DNA of 64,000 nucleotides, taken from the NCBI GenBank assembly GCA_002707785.1, contig PANW01000068.1, forward strand, positions 1 to 64,000. Direction: 5' to 3'. Below, piece after piece: positions 42,896-49,990 of the stretch. Both the position numbers and the translations under genes were made by a program. The notes under the pieces are model-generated. The model had not been told where the DNA came from. It ran no database searches and saw only the letters and a list, made by a program, of their open reading frames with translations. Each line of letters begins with the position of its first letter. The first letter of the stretch is position 1. The DNA is from Cellvibrionaceae bacterium (GTDB lineage Bacteria; Pseudomonadota; Gammaproteobacteria; Pseudomonadales; Cellvibrionaceae).

Positions 42896-43494
42896 CGTCG
42901 GTGGCGCCTATGATCTCTATTCCTGGATTGAATTGTGAAGCGGCCCTCAATAGGCTTGACGGTAACCTCTCTTTATATTTTAGGTTAGTAGAGAAGTATA
43001 TTACTGGGCAGGCGGGGATTGATCGGGCTATTCGCGCCAATGCAAACATGCAAGATAAGACCGAAGCGATAAGGCTCACTCACTCATTGAAAGGGCTCTC
43101 TGCCGGGTTGGGAGCAGAGGTCGTTACCGAGTTAAGTGCGCAGCTTGAACAGGGGCTTAAGGGTGGTGGCGACTGCACCTCTCTGATTGATCAATTGGAG
43201 TGTGAGCTTGAGAGTACAGTTTCGAATTTGAAGCAGGCTCTCGTTGAATATGAAGATTTTCTAGTGATCGCTGTCGACGATCTTGAGTCGTTAGTTCCCG
43301 TACCGGACACCCTCAAAAGAGTACAGGTTTTGTTGGCGGCATCCGATGTCGAAGCCATTGAATTGTTGGAAAGGCTATCTTTACATCGTGACGCCTCAGA
43401 CCTTAAATCAGTGCTCAAGTTGGCACGTGACTACAAGTTTGATGAGGCACTGGAGAGCTTTATTGAGGTGTCGAGAGATACTAAGGAAAAATGA
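42892..43494 (+). CDS. Stand-alone Hpt phosphotransfer protein
   Basis: 200 residues from TTG 42892, overlapping the kinase stop by four bases; GTG 42901 and ATG 42910 are alternatives. The Hpt helix bundle (about 15-110) has the phospho-accepting His64 in Leu-Thr-His-Ser-Leu-Lys-Gly-Leu. The C-terminal 90 residues repeat a helical pattern (Leu-Leu-Glu-Arg-Leu, Leu-Lys-Leu-Ala-Arg-Asp-Tyr-Lys-Phe-Asp-Glu-Ala-Leu) also seen at the end of the kinase, perhaps a docking module. It overlaps the next gene by four bases and should shuttle phosphate from the kinase to the two following response regulators. Confidence 0.8.
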   Translation: MTSVAPMISIPGLNCEAALNRLDGNLSLYFRLVEKYITGQAGIDRAIRANANMQDKTEAIRLTHSLKGLSAGLGAEVVTELSAQLEQGLKGGGDCTSLIDQLECELESTVSNLKQALVEYEDFLVIAVDDLESLVPVPDTLKRVQVLLAASDVEAIELLERLSLHRDASDLKSVLKLARDYKFDEALESFIEVSRDTKEK

Positions 43495-44582
43495 TGCATA
43501 CTTTGTTAGTTGTCGATGACAATGCACAGAATATAGATGTGTTTCGTGCGTTGTTGGGAAAGGACTTCAAGTTAAAAGCGGCGACCAGTGGAGAAAAAGC
43601 TCTAAAGATATGTCTTACGGACTCAGATATCGATTTGATTTTACTCGATATCATTATGCCAGAAGTGGATGGCTTTAGTGTTTGTCGAGCCTTAAAGAGC
43701 AATGCTCGCACCAAGAGTATACCGGTCGTATTCGTGACTAGTCTCAATGATGAAGCCAGTGAAAAGCGAGGCTTTGAAGTTGGTGCAAGTGACTACATTA
43801 CTAAACCTGTTAGTGCTCTGCAGTTGCGTTCACGGATAGCATCTAACATTAGGCTGAAAGAACTCAGTCGCAATGCACAAAGCTCATCTCAAGAGCAAAC
43901 GCAAAAGACGTTGGATACCATCGCAAATTACCTTATCACCAGCTCCGATGAAAACGTCCGAAATAGGTTTTCAATTGTCGAATCGATGAGGGGTGTGCTA
44001 TCGAACTATGATGTTGACGGTTCTGTCGATTATCAGATGAGCGCTATGTTAGCCGCTCTGCTTGATGAACCGGAGCTCGCGAAAACCGATAGCCAATTTC
44101 ACAATAGCGAAGATATTCGAGGAATAGGCGCAGAATTACTCAAAACAATGCCGGGAACAGAGCTTGCGAGCAGTATTGTAGAGCGGTGGGGAGATGAGCT
44201 TCCGGAAGCAAATTTTGTTAACCAGTACGAGCAGGATCCTGAGATGCTGGGGCGTTTGTTGTTAAAGGCAGCGAGTATGATGAGCCGTGACAATCTGCGC
44301 GCGACATCAGACCCGATTACAGAACTGATCGCAAAATATGCGCCCTTGTTGTCGCGCAGCGAGGATACGGGCAAGGTGTCTTACCCGATGAAAGTGGATG
44401 ATTTAATGGCGGGAATGACACTGGCGGAACCCATCATGTCGGCCAAAGGCTGTATTTTTATTCCCTCCGGCACGAAGCTCACCGTTCCAATAGTTAATTA
44501 CTTAACTAACGTCAGGAAGAATAATCACTCGATTGCAGATTGGGTGAACATCAGTGGTCTTGATTTCTCCGAGGAGGTTTAG
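43491..44582 (+). CDS. Response regulator with degenerate HD-type output domain
   Basis: The 363-residue protein has an N-terminal receiver (1-125) with Asp53 in Leu-Leu-Asp-Ile-Ile-Met-Pro-Glu-Val-Asp-Gly and a conserved Lys-Pro. The rest resembles the HD-domain helical scaffold: Ser-Ala-Met-Leu-Ala-Ala-Leu-Leu, then Ala-Glu-Leu-Leu-Lys-Thr-Met-Pro-Gly. The His-Asp pair and the GYP loop are gone. The tail has Leu-Met-Ala-Gly-Met-Thr-Leu-Ala-Glu-Pro and Phe-Ile-Pro-Ser-Gly-Thr-Lys-Leu-Thr, as in linkers of c-di-GMP phosphodiesterases. It is probably a non-catalytic partner or phosphate sink beside the active HD-GYP protein that follows after two bases. Confidence 0.72.
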   Translation: MMHTLLVVDDNAQNIDVFRALLGKDFKLKAATSGEKALKICLTDSDIDLILLDIIMPEVDGFSVCRALKSNARTKSIPVVFVTSLNDEASEKRGFEVGASDYITKPVSALQLRSRIASNIRLKELSRNAQSSSQEQTQKTLDTIANYLITSSDENVRNRFSIVESMRGVLSNYDVDGSVDYQMSAMLAALLDEPELAKTDSQFHNSEDIRGIGAELLKTMPGTELASSIVERWGDELPEANFVNQYEQDPEMLGRLLLKAASMMSRDNLRATSDPITELIAKYAPLLSRSEDTGKVSYPMKVDDLMAGMTLAEPIMSAKGCIFIPSGTKLTVPIVNYLTNVRKNNHSIADWVNISGLDFSEEV

Positions 44583-44584
44583 AG

Positions 44585-45604
44585 ATGGAGGTGCGCGAAA
44601 CGGTTCTTATTGTCGATGATGTCCCTGAGAACATTGATGTGTTGAGTGGCGTTCTTCAAGCAGATTACAAAATTAAGGCGGCTATCAATGGTGAAATAGC
44701 ATTGAAAATCTGTGCGGGAGACAGTCTTCCTGACATCATTTTACTGGACGTCATGATGCCTGGCATGGATGGCTATCAAGTGTGTGAAATATTGAAAAGT
44801 GATACTCGAACAAAAGATATTCCGGTTATTTTTGTAACTGCCAAGGGAGAGGTGGAAGACGAGAAGAAGGGCCTTTTTTTAGGTGCTATTGATTACATTA
44901 CCAAGCCGGTGTCTCCGGCAATCGTAAAATCCCGCGACAAGAATCACCTCAATCTCTACGATCAGAGACGCCATTTAGAATCCTTGGTAAAAGATCGCAC
45001 CGCAGAGCTGGAGCTTTCCAAGCATGAAATCATCATGAGGCTGGGGCGGGCGGCCGAATACAAAGACAATGAAACCGGTATGCATGTTCGACGGATGAGT
45101 CTATATACGGAGTTATTGGCCGGTTCATTGGGATTGTCGGAAGAGTATGTCGATCTCCTGCTAAAGGCCTCGCCGATGCACGATGTGGGTAAAATCGGCA
45201 TACCTTACGCCGTTTTACTAAAGCCCGGTAAATTGGAACCTGAAGAATGGGAGGTGATGAAAACGCATCCCCAAATTGGAGCCAATATTTTAGGTGAGCA
45301 CAAAACACCGCTGCTAAATTTAGCCAGAGAGATAGCGCTCTCTCATCATGAAAAATGGGATGGCTCAGGTTATCCAGATGGGCTGCAGGGCGAGAGCATT
45401 CCACTATCGGGTCGGATTGTCGCAATCACCGATGTATTTGACGCGCTAACCACCGCAAGACCCTACAAAGAGGCTTGGGATATAGACAGGGCGCTGGCTT
45501 ACATACAAGCAGAGTCTGGGCGCCATTTTGACCCATCCATAGTGCCCGTGTTTATGGGTATAATTGATGACATCCTCGAAGTTCGTGAGCGTTACAAGGA
45601 ATAG
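44585..45604 (+). CDS. HD-GYP response regulator, c-di-GMP phosphodiesterase, RpfG-like
   Basis: The 339-residue protein has a receiver with Asp55 (Leu-Leu-Asp-Val-Met-Met-Pro-Gly) and an HD-GYP domain: His199-Asp200-Val-Gly-Lys-Ile-Gly-Ile-Pro, His254-His255-Glu-Lys-Trp-Asp-Gly, Ser-Gly-Tyr262-Pro-Asp-Gly-Leu and Asp-Val-Phe-Asp-Ala-Leu-Thr. All metal ligands and the GYP loop are present, so it should hydrolyse cyclic di-GMP. It is the last gene of the phosphorelay operon and its evident output; the operon has no DNA-binding output. Confidence 0.92.
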   Translation: MEVRETVLIVDDVPENIDVLSGVLQADYKIKAAINGEIALKICAGDSLPDIILLDVMMPGMDGYQVCEILKSDTRTKDIPVIFVTAKGEVEDEKKGLFLGAIDYITKPVSPAIVKSRDKNHLNLYDQRRHLESLVKDRTAELELSKHEIIMRLGRAAEYKDNETGMHVRRMSLYTELLAGSLGLSEEYVDLLLKASPMHDVGKIGIPYAVLLKPGKLEPEEWEVMKTHPQIGANILGEHKTPLLNLAREIALSHHEKWDGSGYPDGLQGESIPLSGRIVAITDVFDALTTARPYKEAWDIDRALAYIQAESGRHFDPSIVPVFMGIIDDILEVRERYKE

Positions 45605-45706
45605 CCCATATTTGGTACGGCCATAGGCCCTTGTCGGTAGATCCAGAGCATCTTCGGATACCCTCAATTCCTTCAGTGCGACATCCTTGGATGGCTCCTC
45701 AGTCAT
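45605..45706 (-). pseudogene. 5' fragment of a small gene at the cluster edge
   Basis: ATG 45706 is preceded by AGAGGGA at ideal spacing. The 34 codons up to the HD-GYP stop read like the start of a small acidic protein: Met-Thr-Glu-Glu-Pro-Ser-Lys-Asp-Val-Ala, then Asp-Ala-Leu-Asp-Leu-Pro-Thr-Arg-Ala-Tyr-Gly-Arg. The latter resembles the first helix of an RNA polymerase alpha C-terminal domain-like fold. The frame then runs antisense into the HD-GYP gene, where residues no longer look real beyond about 20 more. I infer a gene cut by insertion of the phosphorelay cluster. A complete overlapping gene of 86 residues (45446-45706) is the alternative. Confidence 0.35.
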
Positions 45707-45998
45707 ACTTTTTTCCCTCTGGTTGTTAGAGCGTCGCTGGTGTAAGCTCACCCTCTTTATACTGTTTATGATTGCTCACTCATACCTCGTGTCTCGGCCA
45801 GCCGTCATCTTTGTGTTGATGCCTATTCGAGGTATAGAGAGGGTGTTTTCTGGTTGTTCTAGGTAATGTGGGATAGCTGAGATCATCGTCATAAAAGCAG
45901 CAGTATTCGGACATCGTACAAATCTCAGACACGATACAATGGTGCCTTATCTAAGTGAGGGCCCCAGAGAAATACAAGACTTTTAGGAGAGTGTGGTT
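45605..45998. other. Intergenic region between HD-GYP gene and ssb
   Basis: 394 bases. The left third holds a gene fragment on the minus strand (45605-45706). The rest contains the ssb control region, including TACAAT (45935-45940) without a convincing -35. I see no LexA box of CTGT-N8-ACAG type. Confidence 0.5.
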
Positions 45999-46637
45999 AT
46001 GGCGCGTGGCGTTAATAAAGTGATTTTGGTTGGTAATGTTGGCCAAGACCCAGAAATGAAATATATGCCAAGTGGCAATGCCGTGACCAACATCAGTGTT
46101 GCCACTTCGGAGACTTGGAAAGATAAGCAAACCGGGCAGCCTCAAGAGCGTACTGAATGGCACCGAGTAGTGTTTTTCAACCGTTTGGGTGAGATTGCTG
46201 GCGAGTATTTACGCAAAGGCTCTAAGGTCTATGTAGAAGGTTCATTGCGCACCCGCAAATGGCAAGATCAAAGCGGTCAAGATCGTTATACTACCGAAAT
46301 CGTGGGTAGCGAGATGCAAATGCTCGATAGCCGCAATGATGGCGGTATGAACCCGTCGCAAGGGGGCTACGGTCAAGCGGCTCAGCAACCACAGCCTATG
46401 GCGGCCCCTAACATGCAGGCTCAGCCAATGGCTCAGGCGCAAGCTATGCCTCAGCAGGGTATGCAGCAAGCTCAACAGGCCGCTCCGCAGGCTCAGCCTC
46501 GACAAGCTCAACAGGCTCAGCCGCCAGCGCAACAGCCACAACAAGCTCAGCCGATGGCTCCGCAACAGCAACCTGGCCAGCAGGCTCCGCAACCTGCGCA
46601 AGGTTTTGATAACTTTGACGACGATATACCCTTCTAA
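45999..46637 (+). CDS. ssb: Single-stranded DNA-binding protein
   Basis: 212 residues from ATG 45999, eight bases after AGGAGA; GTG 45993 would add two. The OB fold (1-110) starts [12 protein letters not shown]. A Gln/Ala/Pro-rich disordered linker of about 85 residues leads to the acidic tip Phe-Asp-Asp-Asp-Ile-Pro-Phe that recruits repair and replication partners. The linker is longer than in E. coli SSB (178 residues in total). In Pseudomonas ssb follows the MFS gene directly. Confidence 0.96.
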   Translation: MARGVNKVILVGNVGQDPEMKYMPSGNAVTNISVATSETWKDKQTGQPQERTEWHRVVFFNRLGEIAGEYLRKGSKVYVEGSLRTRKWQDQSGQDRYTTEIVGSEMQMLDSRNDGGMNPSQGGYGQAAQQPQPMAAPNMQAQPMAQAQAMPQQGMQQAQQAAPQAQPRQAQQAQPPAQQPQQAQPMAPQQQPGQQAPQPAQGFDNFDDDIPF

Positions 46638-46650
46638 TATGAATGTTATT

Positions 46651-46700
46651 GGGGCCTCTCGGTAGTCCATCTGTCGAGAGGTCAAGTTCTTGCCCTTTTT
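46651..46700 (+). terminator. Possible terminator after ssb
   Basis: CCTCTCG (46655-46661) pairs with CGAGAGG (46675-46681). An outer GGGC/GCCC (46652-46655/46692-46695) is followed by five T. The stems compete for one base, so the structure is moderate. Confidence 0.4.
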
Positions 46701-46718
46701 CTTGTATGTACGCAAATT

Positions 46719-47624
46719 GTGACTCATAAAATATTGATTACAGATGCCCATTCTCCTGTTGGAAAAGCGATTCATCGGGCGTTTGAACACACCTCCTTTG
46801 CGGTCATTACCCCAGCCGTTGATAGTTTTGAGTGGGAGGATGTTCCGCAGCTAGTCGCCTTGCTTGAAGAGCATCAAATAGACGTCATTATCAACACTGC
46901 CGGCTGGCAAGAAACTCCCGGAGTAGGTAATCAACTGTTGTTGGTAAGCGCCACCAAGGCGATTGCCGATGCGGCTCAGCAAGTGGGCTGTGTGGTGCTC
47001 CACTTGTCTAGCTATCGGGTGTTTGGTGGCGAGAACAAGTCCACCTACGATGAGCAAGACAAGCCTTTTCCACTCGGACCAGCAGGGCGAGCCTTTCTTG
47101 AGGCTGAGCGAGTACTGGAGCGAAACCTTGAGCGCTATATTTGCCTGCGGGTGAGCTGGGTATTGGATATTGTCGGTGAATCTGTGTTTCGCCGATTGTT
47201 ACAAGATTTGGTGGTTGAGGGAGATGTCCTAGAGGTGACTCATCAGCGCCGCGGATCGCCCATTAGTGCCACAGAAATTGGACGTATGATGCTAGCCATG
47301 GTGCAGCAGATAGTCTGTGGCGCTGAAAACTGGGGCGTCTTTCATCTTTCTTCCGGTGACCCCTGCTCTTCGGCTGAATTCGCTGAAGCTGTTGCCGACA
47401 TCTTGGAGCGTGAAGGGGCATTGAAGCGTGACTGGTGTGTGGAATCATTGTCGGAAGAAGAGCTGCAGCAGCAGGGCGAACCCGATAGTGCAGCGCTTGC
47501 CGTACGCCGCTGCCGTGATAATTTCGGCTATCAAATTCGCAGTTGGCGTCAAGGGTTGACAGGTATTGTTCGTACGTGGCTGGCGCAGCAGTCTATTCCT
47601 ACATCCCGCGAGACGAGCCAATGA
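46719..47624 (+). CDS. RmlD-like sugar-nucleotide reductase family protein
   Basis: 301 residues from GTG 46719. An N-terminal Rossmann fold (Leu-Ile-Thr-Asp-Ala-His-Ser-Pro-Val-Gly) resembles dTDP-4-dehydrorhamnose reductase and MAT2B-like proteins. Ser-Ser-Tyr-Arg-Val-Phe-Gly-Gly in the middle and Leu-Arg-Val-Ser-Trp-Val-Leu further on are typical, but the usual Tyr-x-x-x-Lys pair is not obvious, so it may not be an active reductase. No rhamnose genes are near. It ends in a four-base overlap with the Kazal lipoprotein gene. Confidence 0.65.
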   Translation: MTHKILITDAHSPVGKAIHRAFEHTSFAVITPAVDSFEWEDVPQLVALLEEHQIDVIINTAGWQETPGVGNQLLLVSATKAIADAAQQVGCVVLHLSSYRVFGGENKSTYDEQDKPFPLGPAGRAFLEAERVLERNLERYICLRVSWVLDIVGESVFRRLLQDLVVEGDVLEVTHQRRGSPISATEIGRMMLAMVQQIVCGAENWGVFHLSSGDPCSSAEFAEAVADILEREGALKRDWCVESLSEEELQQQGEPDSAALAVRRCRDNFGYQIRSWRQGLTGIVRTWLAQQSIPTSRETSQ

Positions 47625-47908
47625 AGCTAGACAAAATACAGGGTCTTTTTGGTGCCTTCGGTTTAGCTTTGCTACTGGTGGCGTGTCAACCAATAGCATC
47701 GATTCATCAACCAACCGCCAGCAAGAGTCAAGCGGGCCAGAGGGTGCAATGTCCATCTCCACGCCCACAAATGTGTACTCGCCAATACGATCCAGTTTGC
47801 GCAGTGACATCAGATGGCCTACGCAGTACGCAGGGCAACGCTTGCAGCGCCTGTAGCAACGCCGCAATTGTTGCCTATATTGCCGGTGAATGTGTTTCAG
47901 CCGACTGA
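47621..47908 (+). CDS. Kazal-type domain lipoprotein
   Basis: 95 residues from ATG 47621, which overlaps the upstream stop (ATGA). A lipoprotein signal ends Leu-Leu-Val-Ala-Cys. After a Gln/Ser-rich linker comes a Kazal-like domain with six Cys: Cys-Pro-Ser-Pro-Arg-Pro-Gln-Met-Cys, then Pro-Val-Cys-Ala, then Asn-Ala-Cys-Ser-Ala-Cys and a final Gly-Glu-Cys. Kazal domains inhibit serine proteases; as a surface or periplasmic lipoprotein it may guard against foreign or own proteases. The 3' end overlaps the convergent CsgD-like gene by 12 bases. Confidence 0.7.
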   Translation: MKLDKIQGLFGAFGLALLLVACQPIASIHQPTASKSQAGQRVQCPSPRPQMCTRQYDPVCAVTSDGLRSTQGNACSACSNAAIVAYIAGECVSAD

Positions 47909-48601
47909 TCGATTCTCTTTCATCGACTCTAGCAGCGCGTAATTATCATGTAGCCAACGACTGGCCTCTAGTCGTGATTTCACACCAATTTTTTTGTACA
48001 CACTATACATGTGGCTTTTAATCGTGTGTTCACTCAGACGCATCATCTCTGCGATTGCGGCGTTACTCAATCCCGAATAAATACCCTCCAGCATTTGATG
48101 TTCTCTTGGAGTGATCTTGACGGCGGCGGGTTGAATAATATTGCGCGAGGGAGCACGTCGACGCCGAGACATAAAGTCATGGCAAATATCTCGAGGAAAC
48201 CAGAGGCCTCCATTGAGTATATTGTTAAGACCTCGACGAAATTTGTCGAAGCAGGGATTGCTGTAGAAAATTCCAACCAGTTGCGGCCATTCCATTAATT
48301 TAATGTGATCGCTATCGATTTTTGTGTTGATCAAAGCGCATTTCGGGTGATGGTTTTTGGCAACTTGCTGCTGTAACCATGATTGCAATTTGGTCGCGGA
48401 AACTTCGCTGCTGTCTATTAAGACCAGCTGGCGCGCGTTATCGGGATCTATATGGCCAACGATCTGGCATGGAATGGGTACGTGGCGTTTGAGATTATCG
48501 AGCATCAAAATATTATCGATACTGCGAGCGGGAGAATAGAGGTTAATACAATCAAATAAAGCCTGATCAGGTTTGGCGAAACGAGAGGATACTGAGCTCA
48601 T
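47897..48601 (-). CDS. LuxR-family regulator, CsgD-like
   Basis: The 234-residue protein has an N-terminal receiver-like half without the phospho-Asp pattern, including Glu-Trp-Pro-Gln-Leu-Val-Gly-Ile-Phe-Tyr-Ser as in CsgD, and a C-terminal LuxR helix-turn-helix (about 163-225: Thr-Pro-Arg-Glu-His-Gln, Leu-Ser-Asn-Ala-Ala-Ile-Ala, Glu-His-Thr-Ile-Lys-Ser-His). CsgD drives curli and cellulose matrix genes and is under c-di-GMP control. No csgAB genes are in the window, so the target is unknown. AAGGAA precedes the ATG and a promoter lies 45-73 bases upstream. Confidence 0.82.
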   Translation of the reverse strand: MSSVSSRFAKPDQALFDCINLYSPARSIDNILMLDNLKRHVPIPCQIVGHIDPDNARQLVLIDSSEVSATKLQSWLQQQVAKNHHPKCALINTKIDSDHIKLMEWPQLVGIFYSNPCFDKFRRGLNNILNGGLWFPRDICHDFMSRRRRAPSRNIIQPAAVKITPREHQMLEGIYSGLSNAAIAEMMRLSEHTIKSHMYSVYKKIGVKSRLEASRWLHDNYALLESMKENRSVG

Positions 48602-48645
48602 AGAAATTCCTTTTCTATCGTTAGTTGTACTGCTCGTTGACCGTC

Positions 48646-48674
48646 GTTATATACAGCTGAACCTATGCGGTCGA
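48646..48674 (-). promoter_or_regulatory. Promoter of the CsgD-like gene
   Basis: Read on the minus strand: TCGACC (48674-48669), a 17-base spacer, TATAAC (48651-48646). Four of six and five of six consensus bases; about 40 bases upstream of the start codon. Confidence 0.5.
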
Positions 48675-48842
48675 GCAATGAAGCATTGAGCCGATCATCC
48701 GTATCGGCAAATGCTCGGCCATAGTGTCCAGAGCACTCGGTGAAATCAAGCAGGGCTTCGAAGTTTTGCGGCTTGGATCAAACAATTGTCGAGGTATTGC
48801 GCGGTGATTCATACTTTTTTATGGTGTTGATTTAGGGAAACA

Positions 48843-49001
48843 ATGTCTCTCTATTTTCTAATCGTACTGACTCTCTTGGTGGGATGTCTGTCCCTTTCAA
48901 TGGGAATCATTGTTTGTCGATTCGTGTGCGGCAGATCAGTCGTTGTCTATTCGGTAAATCTGACTTTGCTGGCCGTGCGAGTGGAGAAACGAGACAAATG
49001 A
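48843..49001 (+). CDS. Candidate small membrane protein, 52 residues
   Basis: ATG 48843 follows AGGGA at a spacing of four bases. The 52 codons encode a hydrophobic first two thirds (residues 4-25 form a clear helix with Leu, Ile, Val and Gly), then Cys-Arg-Phe-Val-Cys-Gly-Arg-Ser, a second hydrophobic stretch, and a charged tail Arg-Val-Glu-Lys-Arg-Asp-Lys. It fits one or two membrane helices with a cytoplasmic basic end. I do not recognise a family; the outline faintly resembles MrpF-type subunits. It lies divergent from the CsgD-like gene. Confidence 0.4.
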   Translation: MSLYFLIVLTLLVGCLSLSMGIIVCRFVCGRSVVVYSVNLTLLAVRVEKRDK

Positions 49002-49100
49002 TAGTTTGAATGGGCAATGGTTTGCCTAGAAGCTCGCGGTGGCATTGATTAAATGGGGGAAGTTTATATAGTCGAGTTTTTGGGGTGAGAGAGAGCGCAA

Positions 49101-49865
49101 ATGAATTACCAAGATCAGGTCGTTATGATAACCGGAGCCAGTGGTGGCTTGGGACAGGAGGCGGCTAAACAGTTCGCACAAGCTGGCGCTAGGTTAGCGC
49201 TCAGCGATATTAATGAATCATTGTTAAGTGAAGTCGCCGCTCAATTGCGTGATTCTGGCGCCGAGGTATTTCATCAGGTGTGTGATGTCACGGATGAGTC
49301 AGCAGTCCAACAATTCGTTGCAGGAACCGTAGAAGCCTTTGGCCGAATCGATGTGGCGGTCAACAATGCAGGTCTCGACCCTGAGGCAACGCCACTCATC
49401 GATATGAGTTTAGAGGCCTTTGAGCGGATGATGAGTATTAATGTTCGCGGCGTCTTTTTAGGTATGAAGCATCAAATTCCTGTCATGTTAAAACAACAGG
49501 GCGGTCGAATTCTTAATATCTCTTCTATTGCTGGTGTGACCGGTCACGCCTATGGAAGCGTTTATGCAGGTACCAAGCATGCAGTGATTGGTATGACCAA
49601 GTCAGCTGCGGTTGAATACGGTCGTCAGAACATTCGCGTCAATGCCGTTTGTCCCGGTGTTACTGAAACCAATATGTTTGATCGAGCAATGGATGCTTTA
49701 CCGGATAGGGAGCGCGCGATTAAAGGTGTGGGTGCGAGCACCTGTTTGAAGCGTCACGGTCAGCCAGAAGAAGTTGTTCGTGGAATGTTGTTTGCCTGCG
49801 ATCCGGAAAATACCTACATGACTGGACATGCATTAATGATGGACGGTGGCTTTAGCGCTCTCTAG
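49101..49865 (+). CDS. Short-chain dehydrogenase/reductase
   Basis: The 254-residue classical SDR has Gly-Ala-Ser-Gly-Gly-Leu-Gly (11-17), Asp-Ile after the second strand (favouring NAD), Asn-Asn-Ala-Gly, catalytic Ser, and Tyr-Ala-Gly-Thr-Lys as Tyr-x-x-x-Lys. It belongs to the glucose-1-dehydrogenase/FabG-like group; the substrate cannot be told from sequence. GAGAGAG precedes the ATG. A two-way terminator follows. Confidence 0.85.
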   Translation: MNYQDQVVMITGASGGLGQEAAKQFAQAGARLALSDINESLLSEVAAQLRDSGAEVFHQVCDVTDESAVQQFVAGTVEAFGRIDVAVNNAGLDPEATPLIDMSLEAFERMMSINVRGVFLGMKHQIPVMLKQQGGRILNISSIAGVTGHAYGSVYAGTKHAVIGMTKSAAVEYGRQNIRVNAVCPGVTETNMFDRAMDALPDRERAIKGVGASTCLKRHGQPEEVVRGMLFACDPENTYMTGHALMMDGGFSAL

Positions 49866-49913
49866 ATTTCTTTAGATGCTTTGTCAGATCGATCGGGGTA
49901 TTGAAGAGAGAAT

Positions 49914-49942
49914 GAAAAAGCCCCAGAAAGGGGCTTTTTTAC
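49914..49942. terminator. Bidirectional terminator between SDR and fabB
   Basis: AAAAAGCCCC (49915-49924), loop AGAAA, GGGGCTTTTTT (49930-49940). A and T runs on both sides serve the converging SDR and fabB transcripts. Confidence 0.9.
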
Positions 49943-49990
49943 GTCTATTGTTCACAAACTTAGGTGCGAGGCATAGACGTGATGTGAGGA

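Larger units (their letters stand above)
48602..49100. other. Intergenic region between csgD-like and SDR genes
   Basis: 499 bases. It contains the csgD-like promoter (48646-48674) and a candidate 52-codon membrane-protein gene (48843-49001). The segment 48675-48840 shows nothing recognisable. Confidence 0.5.

Noticed and set aside
37961-45604. Phosphorelay block as a transposon
   Set aside because: No transposase, integrase, terminal repeats or target duplication are visible; insertion is suggested only by gene order and composition.
46380-46600. Repeated CAGCA/CAGGC units looking like a repeat array
   Set aside because: They encode the Gln/Ala/Pro linker of SSB; units and spacing are irregular, so this is not a CRISPR array.
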